DNA from: Campylobacter peloridis LMG 23910
GTDB lineage: Bacteria; Campylobacterota; Campylobacteria; Campylobacterales; Campylobacteraceae
Direction: 5' to 3'
Length of the DNA stretch: 64,000 bases
NCBI RefSeq assembly: GCF_000816785.1
Contig: NZ_CP007766.1
Coordinates: forward strand, 1,612,001 to 1,676,000
Shown here: positions 28,587-37,160 of the stretch, one piece after another
Layout of the letters: each line of letters opens with the position of its first letter
How positions within the stretch are numbered: the first letter of the stretch is position 1
Made by a program: the position numbers and the translations under genes
The notes under the pieces: model-generated
The model's input: the letters and a program-made list of their open reading frames with translations, nothing else
What the model was told of the DNA's origin: nothing
Database searches by the model: none

Positions 28587-29221
28587 GATTTTTTTATCCT
28601 CTCTTGTATAAGTATAAAATTTTCAAAATTAAAATCATACTCATAAATTTCACCCGTTTCTATGATGTAATACCAAGCATGAAGTTCTATTTCTTTTTTA
28701 TTTAAAGCTTCTTCTATCCCTGGATAAGTAAGCAAATTTTGCAAAGAATTAACTAAGTTCATCTTCTCAGTCATCCAAGCTCTCATTGCTATATCGTCTT
28801 TAGCAACCTGAGAAACTTTGATTTTTATTGGCTCAAGCAAGGTAAGCCATTTTTTAACATTAGGCATATTCTTTAAATCATTTTCACTAGCATATAAAGC
28901 CGCACAGCCACCACAATTGCTATGGCCGCAAACTATAATATTTTTAATATGCAAAGAATTAAAAGCATACTCAATAGCTGAAGTAGTCGCTAAAAAATCA
29001 TCACCTACTCTATAAGGTGGAATTATATTGCCTATATTTCTTATAACAAAAAGCTCACCTGGACCTGTGTTGGTGATTAAATTTGGAATCACTCTAGAAT
29101 CAGCACAACCTATAAAAAGCGTATGAGGGTTTTGCTTGTTTTTTAAACTTTCAAAAAGTTCTGCATGCTCTTTAAAATCCTCTTGCATAAATTTTAAAGC
29201 ACCTTCGATCAAATTTTTCAA
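28583..29221 (-). CDS. canB: Beta-type carbonic anhydrase
   Basis: A cytoplasmic zinc enzyme interconverting CO2 and bicarbonate, important for a capnophilic organism. The 212-residue protein has the zinc and catalytic motifs IGCADSRVIPNLI (Cys, Asp-Arg dyad) and VCGHSNCGGCAAL (His, Cys). LFVIRNIGNIIPPY is also typical of the family. It overlaps the MscS gene downstream. The window also encodes an exported alpha-type enzyme (35780-36517), so CO2/bicarbonate exchange may be catalysed on both sides of the membrane. Confidence 0.94.
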   Translation of the reverse strand: MKNLIEGALKFMQEDFKEHAELFESLKNKQNPHTLFIGCADSRVIPNLITNTGPGELFVIRNIGNIIPPYRVGDDFLATTSAIEYAFNSLHIKNIIVCGHSNCGGCAALYASENDLKNMPNVKKWLTLLEPIKIKVSQVAKDDIAMRAWMTEKMNLVNSLQNLLTYPGIEEALNKKEIELHAWYYIIETGEIYEYDFNFENFILIQERIKKS

Positions 29222-29384
29222 AAATTTCCTTTAGCAAAAATTTAATTACAAATTATACTAACTATTATTTAATCTATAAATTATCGCATAAATTTATTTT
29301 TTATTATATTTTTATACAATTTTAATCTTTTATTTATCTTTTTTTTGTAAATTTGGATTTTAAAAAATATTTTGGAGGATATTA

Positions 29385-30086
29385 ATGAGTCTTTATGATA
29401 GAGATTATTCTAACTCTAAAACTCAAGAATTTGAAGGTTATGCTAGAAGTGATTTAAGTGTTTTTATTAAGCAAACTTATCAGCTTTTTGCCGCTTCGTT
29501 ATTAGCAGCAACAGCAGGTGCTTATGTGGGAATTTTTGCCCTAGCACATTTATTTGCTCAATCTCAAGCAACTTTTTGGATTTTATTTATCGTTGAGATT
29601 GGTTTATTGTTTGCTTTACAATGGAAAAAAAGAGAAGCACCGCTTAATTTGATTTTACTTTTTGCCTTTACTTTTTGTTCAGGGCTTACTCTTACTCCGC
29701 TTTTATATTCTGTTTTAGCACTTCCTGCTGGAGCTAGTATTATCGCTCAAGCTTTTGCTTTAACAACCGTAGCTTTTGGAGCTTTGAGTATTTTTGCTAT
29801 GAATACAAAAAAAGATTTTACTATGATGGGAAAAATGCTTTTTATAGCATTAATCGTTATCGTGGTAGCTTCTTTGATTAATCTATTTTTTCAAAGTTCA
29901 GTTTTAAGTTTAGCAATTTCTGCTATAGGAGCGATTTTATTTTCTTTTTACATTCTTTATGATACACAAAATATCATTAGAGGAAACTATGAAACTCCTA
30001 TTGAAGGTGCAGTAGCACTTTATCTTGATTTTATCAATCTTTTTATCTCTCTTCTTAATATCTTAAGAAGTTTTAATAGTAGATAA
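29385..30086 (+). CDS. Bax inhibitor-1/YccA family membrane protein
   Basis: A 233-residue protein with seven hydrophobic helices and a short hydrophilic N-terminus. Family traits are FIKQTYQLFAASLLAATAGAYVG at the start of the membrane region and FYILYDTQNIIRG with ALYLDFINLFISLLNILR near the end. The conserved acidic residues of BI-1 calcium-leak proteins are in the last two segments. Bacterial members interact with FtsH or act as ion-leak channels; which applies here is unknown. TTGGAGG lies before the ATG and a strong terminator follows. Confidence 0.9.
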   Translation: MSLYDRDYSNSKTQEFEGYARSDLSVFIKQTYQLFAASLLAATAGAYVGIFALAHLFAQSQATFWILFIVEIGLLFALQWKKREAPLNLILLFAFTFCSGLTLTPLLYSVLALPAGASIIAQAFALTTVAFGALSIFAMNTKKDFTMMGKMLFIALIVIVVASLINLFFQSSVLSLAISAIGAILFSFYILYDTQNIIRGNYETPIEGAVALYLDFINLFISLLNILRSFNSR

Positions 30087-30121
30087 TTTTTGCGAGAATA
30101 ATTCTCGCAAAATTCTTTTTT
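30086..30121 (+). terminator. Rho-independent terminator
   Basis: TTTTGCGAGAAT and ATTCTCGCAAAA form a 12-bp stem around a very small loop, followed by TTCTTTTTT on the plus strand. Confidence 0.85.
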
Positions 30122-30186
30122 CTTTCAAGTTTTTATCAAGCTTTTTAAGTTAAAATACCCATTTTAATTTTCAATAAGGAAAATTT

Positions 30187-30528
30187 ATGATTACTCTTTT
30201 GATTATTTTGCAATTTGCGATTGTTGTTGTTATTTGTATTGCAGTTTTATTGCAAAAAAGTTCAAGCATAGGACTTGGTGCATATAGTGGAAGCAATGAA
30301 AGTTTATTTGGTGCTAAAGGTCCTGCTGGTTTTTTAGCTAAATTTACCTTTGTAATGGGCATAATACTTATTGCCAATACAATAGCCTTAAGCTATATGT
30401 ATAACAATGCCAATAATAACTCACTTGCTGAAAAGGCTGAACAAATTTTACCAAAAGCACCAGATGCAAACACTACTATCCCAGTTGCACCAAGTGCACC
30501 AATAAGCGAAACAAACTCTAGCAAATAA
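30187..30528 (+). CDS. secG: Preprotein translocase subunit SecG
   Basis: A 113-residue inner-membrane component of the SecYEG translocon. Two hydrophobic helices (residues ~2-20 and ~56-75) flank the cytoplasmic loop QKSSSIGLGAYSGSNESLFGAKGPAGFLAK, whose GxxGxxG spacing is typical. The tail is Asn/Ala/Pro-rich and variable. It starts the run secG-frr-pyrE-RDD-nrdB, in which the genes overlap or are ten bases apart or less. Confidence 0.93.
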   Translation: MITLLIILQFAIVVVICIAVLLQKSSSIGLGAYSGSNESLFGAKGPAGFLAKFTFVMGIILIANTIALSYMYNNANNNSLAEKAEQILPKAPDANTTIPVAPSAPISETNSSK

Positions 30529-30537
30529 AGGAAAACC

Positions 30538-31095
30538 ATGCTTAATGAAATTTTTACCAAACAAAAAGAATACTGCGAAAAAAGCTTAGAAGCTTTAAAA
30601 AAAGACTTCACTACACTAAGAACAGGCAAGGTTAATATCAATATACTTGATCATATTCATGTAGATTATTATGGAACACAAACCCCCTTAAATCAAGTAG
30701 CTACCGTATTGGCAACCGATGCTTCAACCATAAGCATTAGTCCTTGGGAGAAAACCATGCTAAAAGCTATAGAAAGTGCAATAGCTGCTGCAAATATAGG
30801 GGTTAATCCTAACAATGATGGCGAAAGCGTGAAATTGTTTTTTCCGCCTATGACAAGAGAACAAAGAGAAGAAAATGTTAAACACGCAAAAGCAATGGGT
30901 GAAAAAGCTAAAGTTTCTATAAGAAATATCAGAAAAGACGCTAATGATGGGGTAAAAAAACTAGAAAAAGATAAAGCAATATCAGAAGATGAAGCTAAAA
31001 AAGCTTATGATGAAGTTCAAAAACTAACAGATACTTACACAGCAAGAGTTGATGAATTGGTAAAAAATAAAGAAGCAGAACTTTTAAAGGTTTGA
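30538..31095 (+). CDS. frr: Ribosome recycling factor
   Basis: A 185-residue protein that, with EF-G, splits post-termination ribosomes. The two-domain tRNA-like fold is recognisable from [58 protein letters not shown] and [17 protein letters not shown]. Its TGA overlaps the pyrE start as TGATG, indicating coupled translation. It lies in the secG-frr-pyrE run, an order shared with C. jejuni. Confidence 0.97.
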   Translation: MLNEIFTKQKEYCEKSLEALKKDFTTLRTGKVNINILDHIHVDYYGTQTPLNQVATVLATDASTISISPWEKTMLKAIESAIAAANIGVNPNNDGESVKLFFPPMTREQREENVKHAKAMGEKAKVSIRNIRKDANDGVKKLEKDKAISEDEAKKAYDEVQKLTDTYTARVDELVKNKEAELLKV

Positions 31096-31706
31096 TGATG
31101 AATTTAGAACAAATTTATAAAGATTGTGGTGCTTATTTGCAAGGGCATTTTTTGCTTAGCTCAGGAAAGCATTCTGAGTTTTATTTGCAAAGTGCTAAAG
31201 TTTTAGAAAATCCAAAACTTGCTGCAAAACTTTGCGATGAGCTTGCAAAAATTATCACTAGCTTTAATATAGAATTTGATAGCATTTGTTCTCCAGCACT
31301 TGGAGGAATTTTAGCAGGCTATGAGCTTGCTAGAGCTTGCAATAAGCGTTTTATCTTCACCGAAAGAGTTGATGGGATAATGAGTCTTAGACGCGGTTTT
31401 GAAGTAAAAAAAGGCGAAAGATTTATTATTTGTGAAGATATCATCACAACAGGGGGTTCAGCTTTAGAAAGTGCTAAACTTATACAAGATTTAGGTGGTG
31501 AAGTTTTAGCTTTTAGTGCTTTAGCAAATCGTGGTTTTTGTGCGGTTAAAAATTTAAATAACCCTAGAAAAGAAAATGCTAAATTACCTCAAGATTTACC
31601 GCTTTTTGCCTTGGGTAATTTTGAATTTGACATTTATGAAGCAAGCCAATGTGAGCTTTGTAAAAAAGGAACAAAGGCTATTAAACCAGGTAGTCGTGGT
31701 AACTAA
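31095..31706 (+). CDS. pyrE: Orotate phosphoribosyltransferase
   Basis: Joins orotate and PRPP to give OMP in pyrimidine synthesis. The 203-residue protein has the PRPP-binding motif [18 protein letters not shown] and the N-terminal [19 protein letters not shown]. The start is one of two adjacent ATGs (31095 or 31098) overlapping the frr stop; a TTG three bases earlier is in frame but needless. A C-terminal extension carries a CxxC (QCELCKKG). The stop shares one base with the next gene (TAATG). Confidence 0.95.
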   Translation: MMNLEQIYKDCGAYLQGHFLLSSGKHSEFYLQSAKVLENPKLAAKLCDELAKIITSFNIEFDSICSPALGGILAGYELARACNKRFIFTERVDGIMSLRRGFEVKKGERFIICEDIITTGGSALESAKLIQDLGGEVLAFSALANRGFCAVKNLNNPRKENAKLPQDLPLFALGNFEFDIYEASQCELCKKGTKAIKPGSRGN

Positions 31707-32125
31707 TGAAAACTAAAGCAAAAATCGCGTCTCGTTTTTTGAGATTTAAAGCTTTTTTAATTGACATATTTTTGCTTTATGTGCCTATTTTATACCTGTT
31801 TTATTTTACTCTTGGTTCTAAAGAAGCTTTTTTAAATAATCAGTTTATTATCTTTTTATGTCCTTTATTTTTTGGACTACTTCAAACTTTATTTTTGGCT
31901 AAAAAAGCTCAAAGTCCAGGGTTAAAAGCCTATGATTTATATTTGATTGATATAAAAAATGGGCAAAAATTAAATTTTATACGAATTTTTTTGCGTTATA
32001 TTATTTTTATCATAAGCTTTGGCTTACTAATTGGTTTTTTAGTAAGTTTTATTAGAAAAGATACTCTAACTTTACATGATATATTAAGCCAAAGTGCTAT
32101 TGTAAGAAAGGTTAGCAATGAATAG
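31706..32125 (+). CDS. RDD family membrane protein
   Basis: A 139-residue protein with three hydrophobic helices. The RDD signature is present in partial form: RFLRFKAFLIDIFLLYVPI at the start (Arg and Asp) and IRKDTLTLHDILSQSAIV at the end (Asp). RDD proteins are suspected ion transporters or membrane organisers, but no firm function is known. It overlaps pyrE by one base and nrdB by eight bases, so it is deeply embedded in this operon. Confidence 0.82.
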   Translation: MKTKAKIASRFLRFKAFLIDIFLLYVPILYLFYFTLGSKEAFLNNQFIIFLCPLFFGLLQTLFLAKKAQSPGLKAYDLYLIDIKNGQKLNFIRIFLRYIIFIISFGLLIGFLVSFIRKDTLTLHDILSQSAIVRKVSNE

Positions 32126-33140
32126 AAAAAGAATTTATAATCCAAAATCAAATGAAACCTTAAATGATAGAAAGGTTTTTAATGGTAATCCACATGGTAT
32201 TTTAAATTTTACCAAGGCAAAATACACTTGGGCTTTGAAACTTTGGGATTTAATGGAAGCAAATACTTGGTTTCCAAAAGAGGTAGATACAACAAAAGAT
32301 GCGCTTGATTATCGTTGTAATCTTACTTTAGCTGAAAAAAGAATGTATGATTTGGTATGGTCTCAACTCATTTCTATGGATAGCTTTCAAACAAACAATT
32401 TAGCTGATAATATCAACCCTTATATCACTGCACCTGAAATCAATGCAGTTTTAGCACGCCAAGCCTATGAAGAGGCTAATCATTCAAAATCTTATGCGGT
32501 TATGGTAGAAGCTATTTGTGAAAATACAGATTTAATCTATGAAATGGAAAAACATGATGAGACTTTAAGAGAAAAAAATGATTTTATTTCAAGCATTTAT
32601 GAAGAATTAGCCGGTGAAGTAGATGATAATAAACTTTTGCTTGCTATGGTGGCTAATCAAATTTTAGAAGGGGTGTATTTTTATAGTGGATTTACAGCTA
32701 TTTATGCTCTAGCGCGTGCGGGCAAAATGCTAGGCTCAGCGCAAATGATTCGTTTTATACAAAGAGATGAAATAACGCATTTATTATTATTTCAAAATAT
32801 GATAAATTCAGTGCGTAAAGAAAGAGCAGATTTATTTCACGATGAAAATATCAATAAAATTTATGATATGTTTAAAAAGGCTGGAGAACTTGAAATAAAA
32901 TGGGGCAAATACATCACCCAAAATCAAATCATGGGCTTTACAGATGATATCATAGAAGAATACATCCATTATCTTGTTGATCAAAGGCTTACAGCCATTA
33001 ATCTTGATAAAATTTACAATGCTAAACATCCTATTAAATGGGTGGATGATTTTTCTAAATTTAACGATCAAAAAAGTAACTTTTTTGAAAGCAAGGTGAC
33101 TAATTATTCTAAAGGGAGTTTAAGTTTTGATGACTTTTAG
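32118..33140 (+). CDS. nrdB: Class I ribonucleotide reductase, beta subunit
   Basis: A 340-residue radical-generating subunit for dNTP synthesis. Di-iron ligands can be read in order: the Asp in SMDSFQTNNLADN, the Glu and His in YEEANHSKSY with the radical Tyr four residues after the His, the Glu in YEELAGEVDD or the adjacent NQILEGVYFYSGF, and the Glu and His in RDEITHLLLF. The C-terminus SFDDF fits the peptide that docks on the alpha subunit. The alpha-subunit gene is not in the window. Confidence 0.95.
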   Translation: MNRKRIYNPKSNETLNDRKVFNGNPHGILNFTKAKYTWALKLWDLMEANTWFPKEVDTTKDALDYRCNLTLAEKRMYDLVWSQLISMDSFQTNNLADNINPYITAPEINAVLARQAYEEANHSKSYAVMVEAICENTDLIYEMEKHDETLREKNDFISSIYEELAGEVDDNKLLLAMVANQILEGVYFYSGFTAIYALARAGKMLGSAQMIRFIQRDEITHLLLFQNMINSVRKERADLFHDENINKIYDMFKKAGELEIKWGKYITQNQIMGFTDDIIEEYIHYLVDQRLTAINLDKIYNAKHPIKWVDDFSKFNDQKSNFFESKVTNYSKGSLSFDDF

Positions 33141-33263
33141 TTTCAAAACTACCTCCTAATTATACTGACTATAAATTATTCTTTTCTTATTCTTTAATAT
33201 TATTTTTTTATTTAATTTATAAAGGTAAAATTCGCATTTCATAAATTCATTTTAGGAGATGTT

Positions 33264-33431
33264 ATGGAGTTTTTAGAACTTTTATTAATCTTAATCGCCA
33301 TAATCCTAATGATAGCTAAACCAGAAAAAGAAAAATTAGCTTTTTCTTTAATAGTTATTTCTTGGGTGATTATGGTTTTTGACTACCTGGGTCGTAAATC
33401 AGGTGCAATCTTAGGTTTAATGAATCTATAA
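33264..33431 (+). CDS. dba: Small membrane protein Dba
   Basis: A 55-residue protein (EFLELLLILIAIILMIAKPEKEK, then LAFSLIVISWVIMVFDYLGR) with two hydrophobic helices joined by a charged turn. Its place directly before dsbI, ten bases away, matches Dba of C. jejuni, which is co-transcribed with dsbI. TTAGGAGAT lies before the ATG. Its role in oxidative folding is not well defined; a membrane partner for DsbI is the usual assumption. Confidence 0.82.
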   Translation: MEFLELLLILIAIILMIAKPEKEKLAFSLIVISWVIMVFDYLGRKSGAILGLMNL

Positions 33432-33441
33432 GGTGGTGAAA

Positions 33442-34959
33442 ATGTGTGATATTAACAAGACTAAATTCTTTTACTTTTTAATGTGTATGGCAGGCTTTTT
33501 GGTTATTTTAATGCCTGTTGGAACAGCAAATTTAATCTTTGGATATATGTTGGGCGATAGCCCTTGCACCTCTTGCTGGGGACAAAGAGAGTCAATGATA
33601 TTTATTGGTGTAGCGGCATTATTTATAGTGCGTTATGGAATTAAAGGAAAATTCCTTGCTTTTCTTTTAATTGCTACTGCTTTTGGCTTATGGCAATCAT
33701 TCAACCACATCAGTTGGCACGCACATCGTGATCTTGATCAAGGTTTTGGTTTGCCTATTTTTGGCTTGCATACTTATTTTTGGGCTGAAGTAGTATTTTG
33801 GGCTGTTGTTTTATTGCTTGGGGTAATTTTTGCATTTGCACCAAAATTTGGATCTTTTGAAAAAGAAATGGAAGGTGCTAGCTTTAGAAAATTAACCAAA
33901 TTCAACCTAGCTGCTATGGTAATTGTAGCTTTCATTGTTGCATCAAATGTTTTTCAAGCTTTCGTAAGTACTGGGCCTGTTCCATATAGCGGACAAGGTG
34001 ATCCTGTGCGTTTTAGTTTAAATCCAAAATACATTATTTGGTCAGATGCTGGCTGGAGTAAAAGCTGGAAAAGTTTTTCTGTTTTAGGGCCGCGTGATGT
34101 AAAAGATCCTGACTTTGCATTTGCACCTGCAAGTGAAAAACTAGGAATTAAATTTGATAATAACACAAGCAATGCTCCATTTGTAAATATCGATGAGAAT
34201 TTAAAAATTGCAAATGAAACTAAGATTGATTTTGCAAAAGCTATCAATACTCTTGATTATATCAATGGAGAATATGTAGCAAGCTCTAAATGGGATGTGT
34301 TTTTCTTAGATAATAATTTTAGCGTTAAAGAAAAATTCTTGCTTGATCCATATTATTCTGCTACGATTAATCCTATAGTTGCGATTATTCCTTATATGAA
34401 TGATAAATATCTTTTAATGGGTTCAAACAAAACATTCTTAAGATTTGCTAAAAATCCAAATGCAGATGATGCTTTGCAATATGCACATTTTATGGAGGGT
34501 GCAGATAAATTTGAAGGAACTGGTAAAGATTTAGGTCGTGGAAGAGTTGATACTATAAGAGCAAAATTCCACCACATTTTAAGTACTACTGCTGATGATA
34601 AATTCATGTATATTGCAACCGTTCCAAATAATAAAGATGCAAAAACCTTTGTTATTTCTAAAATTTCTTTAGCAGATAGAGTTCTTTCAGCTGAATTTAC
34701 TCCAAAAGCAAATTTAAAAGAAGGTAGAAGCTTAGGTGATCTTTATATAACTTCTATGGCTTATAAAGATGGAAAAATTTATGCATTAAGTAAAAAATAC
34801 AATGTAATTGTAGTTATTGATACAAATAAAGAAGAAGTGGTAAAAACTATATCTTATCCACAAAGCATTACTAATGCAAGAAGTTTATTCTTTAAAGATG
34901 GAAAAATAAATATTCTATCTTATCAAGATAATACAAATATACTTTATACGCTAGATTAA
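33442..34959 (+). CDS. dsbI: Disulfide bond formation protein DsbI
   Basis: An inner-membrane DsbB-like oxidoreductase fused to a large periplasmic domain. I start it at the ATG at 33442, which has AAGGTGG upstream; in-frame GTGs at 33433 and 33436 are closer to that site. The product is about 505 residues. Five or so membrane helices lie in the first ~190 residues with the redox motif PCTSCWGQRE; the second Cys pair expected of DsbB is not clear. Residues ~200-505 resemble a beta-propeller (for example ITSMAYKDGKIYALSKKYN and SLFFKDGKINILSY). A perfect-palindrome terminator follows. Confidence 0.9.
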   Translation: MCDINKTKFFYFLMCMAGFLVILMPVGTANLIFGYMLGDSPCTSCWGQRESMIFIGVAALFIVRYGIKGKFLAFLLIATAFGLWQSFNHISWHAHRDLDQGFGLPIFGLHTYFWAEVVFWAVVLLLGVIFAFAPKFGSFEKEMEGASFRKLTKFNLAAMVIVAFIVASNVFQAFVSTGPVPYSGQGDPVRFSLNPKYIIWSDAGWSKSWKSFSVLGPRDVKDPDFAFAPASEKLGIKFDNNTSNAPFVNIDENLKIANETKIDFAKAINTLDYINGEYVASSKWDVFFLDNNFSVKEKFLLDPYYSATINPIVAIIPYMNDKYLLMGSNKTFLRFAKNPNADDALQYAHFMEGADKFEGTGKDLGRGRVDTIRAKFHHILSTTADDKFMYIATVPNNKDAKTFVISKISLADRVLSAEFTPKANLKEGRSLGDLYITSMAYKDGKIYALSKKYNVIVVIDTNKEEVVKTISYPQSITNARSLFFKDGKINILSYQDNTNILYTLD

Positions 34960-34994
34960 TTTATAGGGCATTTTAAAATGCCCTATAAACTTTT
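34960..34994 (+). terminator. Terminator after dsbI
   Basis: TTTATAGGGCATTTT (34960-34974) and AAAATGCCCTATAAA (34975-34989) form a perfect 30-base palindrome, followed by CTTTT. The first base lies directly after the dsbI stop. Confidence 0.8.
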
Positions 34995-35051
34995 AACTTA
35001 GATAAATAAAAACTAAGATAAAATAACACTTTTTATTTTAAGGAGTGATTA

Positions 35052-35684
35052 TTGATTCATTTATTTGAGCAAAAACAATGTCAAACCATGGCAGAAGAAA
35101 TTCAAAAAAATACTTTTATCAATGAAGAGTTGTTTGAAGCTTTTTGTTCCACTCCTAGAGAAATTTTTTCTCCACTAAAAATACACGCTTATAGACTAGA
35201 TGCTTTACCTTTAATGGGAAATCAATGGATAAGCTCGCCTCTTACTGTGGCTAAAATGACAATGGCACTTGATTTTAAAGACGCTGATAGTGTTTTAGAA
35301 ATAGGCTGTGGAAGTGGCTATCAAGCAGCTATTTTAAGTAAGCTAATAAGAAGAGTTTTTACTATAGAACGCATAGAAAAATTAGCATTTAGTGCTATAG
35401 AAAAATTTAAAAAACTAAAATATACCAATATACATGTAAAATTTGATGATGGACAAAATGGTTGGAAAAACTACGCTCCTTATGATAGAATTTTGCTTTC
35501 TGCTTATACAGAACATATTCCAAATGTTTTATTCGATCAACTAGAAAATAATGGAATTTTAGTTGCACCTTTACTCATAGGTAACCAACAATTCATTACT
35601 AAATTTACTAAAAAAGACAACGAAATTATCAAAGAAATTCTAGAAGAATGCCTTTTTGTGCCTATCAAAGATGGCAAAGAATAA
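35052..35684 (+). CDS. pcm: Protein-L-isoaspartate O-methyltransferase
   Basis: Repairs isoaspartyl damage in aged proteins using S-adenosylmethionine. The 210-residue protein has the SAM-binding motif VLEIGCGSGYQAAILSKL and the family segments GNQWISSPLTVAKMTMALD and NGWKNYAPYDRILLSAY. The start is a TTG at 35052 with AAGGAG six bases before it; the next in-frame ATG (35088) would cut into the N-terminal region. It stands alone between the dsbI terminator and the alpha carbonic anhydrase gene. Confidence 0.93.
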   Translation: MIHLFEQKQCQTMAEEIQKNTFINEELFEAFCSTPREIFSPLKIHAYRLDALPLMGNQWISSPLTVAKMTMALDFKDADSVLEIGCGSGYQAAILSKLIRRVFTIERIEKLAFSAIEKFKKLKYTNIHVKFDDGQNGWKNYAPYDRILLSAYTEHIPNVLFDQLENNGILVAPLLIGNQQFITKFTKKDNEIIKEILEECLFVPIKDGKE

Positions 35685-35779
35685 TCTTTAAAAAATTAAT
35701 TTTAATAAAATTATTTTTAAATATATAAGCTTAATATATAAAAACATATCTTATAATTATCTCCAATAAAGGAGATAAA

Positions 35780-36517
35780 ATGAAAATCAAAATTTTAGCT
35801 TTTAGTGTTTTATTTACTAGTGCTCTTTTTGCTTACGAACAAATGCCACAAAATGCTACACATGGAGTAGTCGATAAAGATAAATGGGTTAATTTAGATA
35901 AAAATTGGGTATATTGTGAAAGCGGAATGAATCAAGCTCCTATTAATTTTAGTACAAAAAATTCAACTAAAAAACCTCATTCTCTTAGTTTTTCATATGC
36001 TAATAATTCTTTTGGTTTTATCAACGATGGATATACTATAAAAATGCATTTTGGCAGTAATGAAAGCAGTATATTGTTTGATGAAGTTGTTTATGATTTA
36101 TCTCATTTTCATTTTCACAGTCCTTCTAAAATTTCTATAAACAATCAATCTTATCCTTTAGAAATTCATTTTTCACATGTAAGCAAAAAAGGTGATATAG
36201 TAGTAGTTGTGTTATTTATACAAGAGGGTAAAGAAAATGCTTTTATCAAAAAAACTATTCGAGCTTTTCCTAAAAAAGAAGGCGATAAACTTTATGTTCA
36301 AGGCTTAAATGCAAATGAACTTTTACCAAATAATACAAATGTGTTTTATATTTTTAAGCATAAACTAAATAAACCTTGTAGTAAAAAAATCACTTGGATA
36401 GTCCTTAAAGAAAAAACACAAGCTTCTAAAGAGCAAATTCAAGCCATAAAAGCTTTAATGGGTAAGGGAGATAATCTTAAAATTCAAAATATACAAAAAG
36501 TAGATTTTAGCGACTGA
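35780..36517 (+). CDS. Periplasmic alpha-type carbonic anhydrase
   Basis: A 245-residue exported carbonic anhydrase. A signal peptide (KIKILAFSVLFTSALFAYE) is followed by the alpha-class fold: WVYCESGMNQAPINF, then zinc ligands in LSHFHFHSPSKIS (two His), and the third His with its Glu in LEIHFSHVSKKG. C-terminal TNVFYIFKHKL and KKITWIVLKE fit. Two cysteines (YCES and KPCSK) could form the structural disulfide. The family is known from the H. pylori periplasm, where it aids acid tolerance with urease; no urease genes are in this window. AAAGGAG lies before the ATG. Confidence 0.9.
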   Translation: MKIKILAFSVLFTSALFAYEQMPQNATHGVVDKDKWVNLDKNWVYCESGMNQAPINFSTKNSTKKPHSLSFSYANNSFGFINDGYTIKMHFGSNESSILFDEVVYDLSHFHFHSPSKISINNQSYPLEIHFSHVSKKGDIVVVVLFIQEGKENAFIKKTIRAFPKKEGDKLYVQGLNANELLPNNTNVFYIFKHKLNKPCSKKITWIVLKEKTQASKEQIQAIKALMGKGDNLKIQNIQKVDFSD

Positions 36518-36544
36518 GTTTGATTATTTAGTCGCTAATTAAAT
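36507..36544. terminator. Terminator between convergent genes
   Basis: TTAGCGACT (36507-36515) pairs with AGTCGCTAA (36530-36538). TTAAATTTTT follows on the plus strand. It overlaps both stop codons. Confidence 0.65.
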
Positions 36545-37160
36545 TTTTAATTTGATTAAGATTTGCTTTAAAAATTTTAAAATTCAATTCACAACTTATT
36601 TTTAAATCTGCAAAAAAAGGATTTTTCAAACTAGCTATGAGTAAAAAATCATCTTTTTGCAATACATTTTGAGTAGAGAATTCTTTTTCCTTGAGTTTTT
36701 GAAAGATATTTTTACAAGGATTAATATCTTGTTTTAATTTTTTACTATAAAGCAAGATTCCGCAAAAAAAATTGCCCAATTCATCCTTAAAGCAAACATC
36801 ATATAAGGTAAAATCCTTAAAAGCAAAAGTGTTTTGTGATTTATAATCTTTAATAGAAAAATCAAAAGCAATTTGTTTAAATTCTTCTTCTTTAAATCCT
36901 TCTTTACTAAAACTAGCATTATTTTGTTTTAGAAATTCTTCACACATTTTAAAAATCAATTCTTTGCGTCCCCACATGAGTTTTTTTCCTAAAATTCTAA
37001 AAAACAAAACTCCTGCTAAAACACTACCAAATAAAGCTATAATCAAGTCTTTACTAAATTGAAATATTAAAAAAAAGATAATCAAAGCCTCTGCAAATGC
37101 TAAAATTTGCAAAGCTTTGAGTCTTTTGTTTAAAGCTTGTCTTATGGCTTCAAAGTCCAT
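36528..37160 (-). CDS. Membrane protein of unknown function (DUF3137-like)
   Basis: A 210-residue protein with two adjacent hydrophobic helices near the N-terminus (LQILAFAEALIIFFLIFQF and IIALFGSVLAGVLFFRILG) and a ~140-residue soluble domain. A similar gene next to typA exists in C. jejuni (I recall Cj0038c). The soluble part alternates strands and helices, for example FAFKDFTLYDVCFKDELGNFFCGILLYSKK, and resembles DUF3137 proteins by general layout; I cannot be more specific. Its ATG abuts typA, whose stop shares the boundary base, so both are on one message. Confidence 0.65.
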   Translation of the reverse strand: MDFEAIRQALNKRLKALQILAFAEALIIFFLIFQFSKDLIIALFGSVLAGVLFFRILGKKLMWGRKELIFKMCEEFLKQNNASFSKEGFKEEEFKQIAFDFSIKDYKSQNTFAFKDFTLYDVCFKDELGNFFCGILLYSKKLKQDINPCKNIFQKLKEKEFSTQNVLQKDDFLLIASLKNPFFADLKISCELNFKIFKANLNQIKNLISD

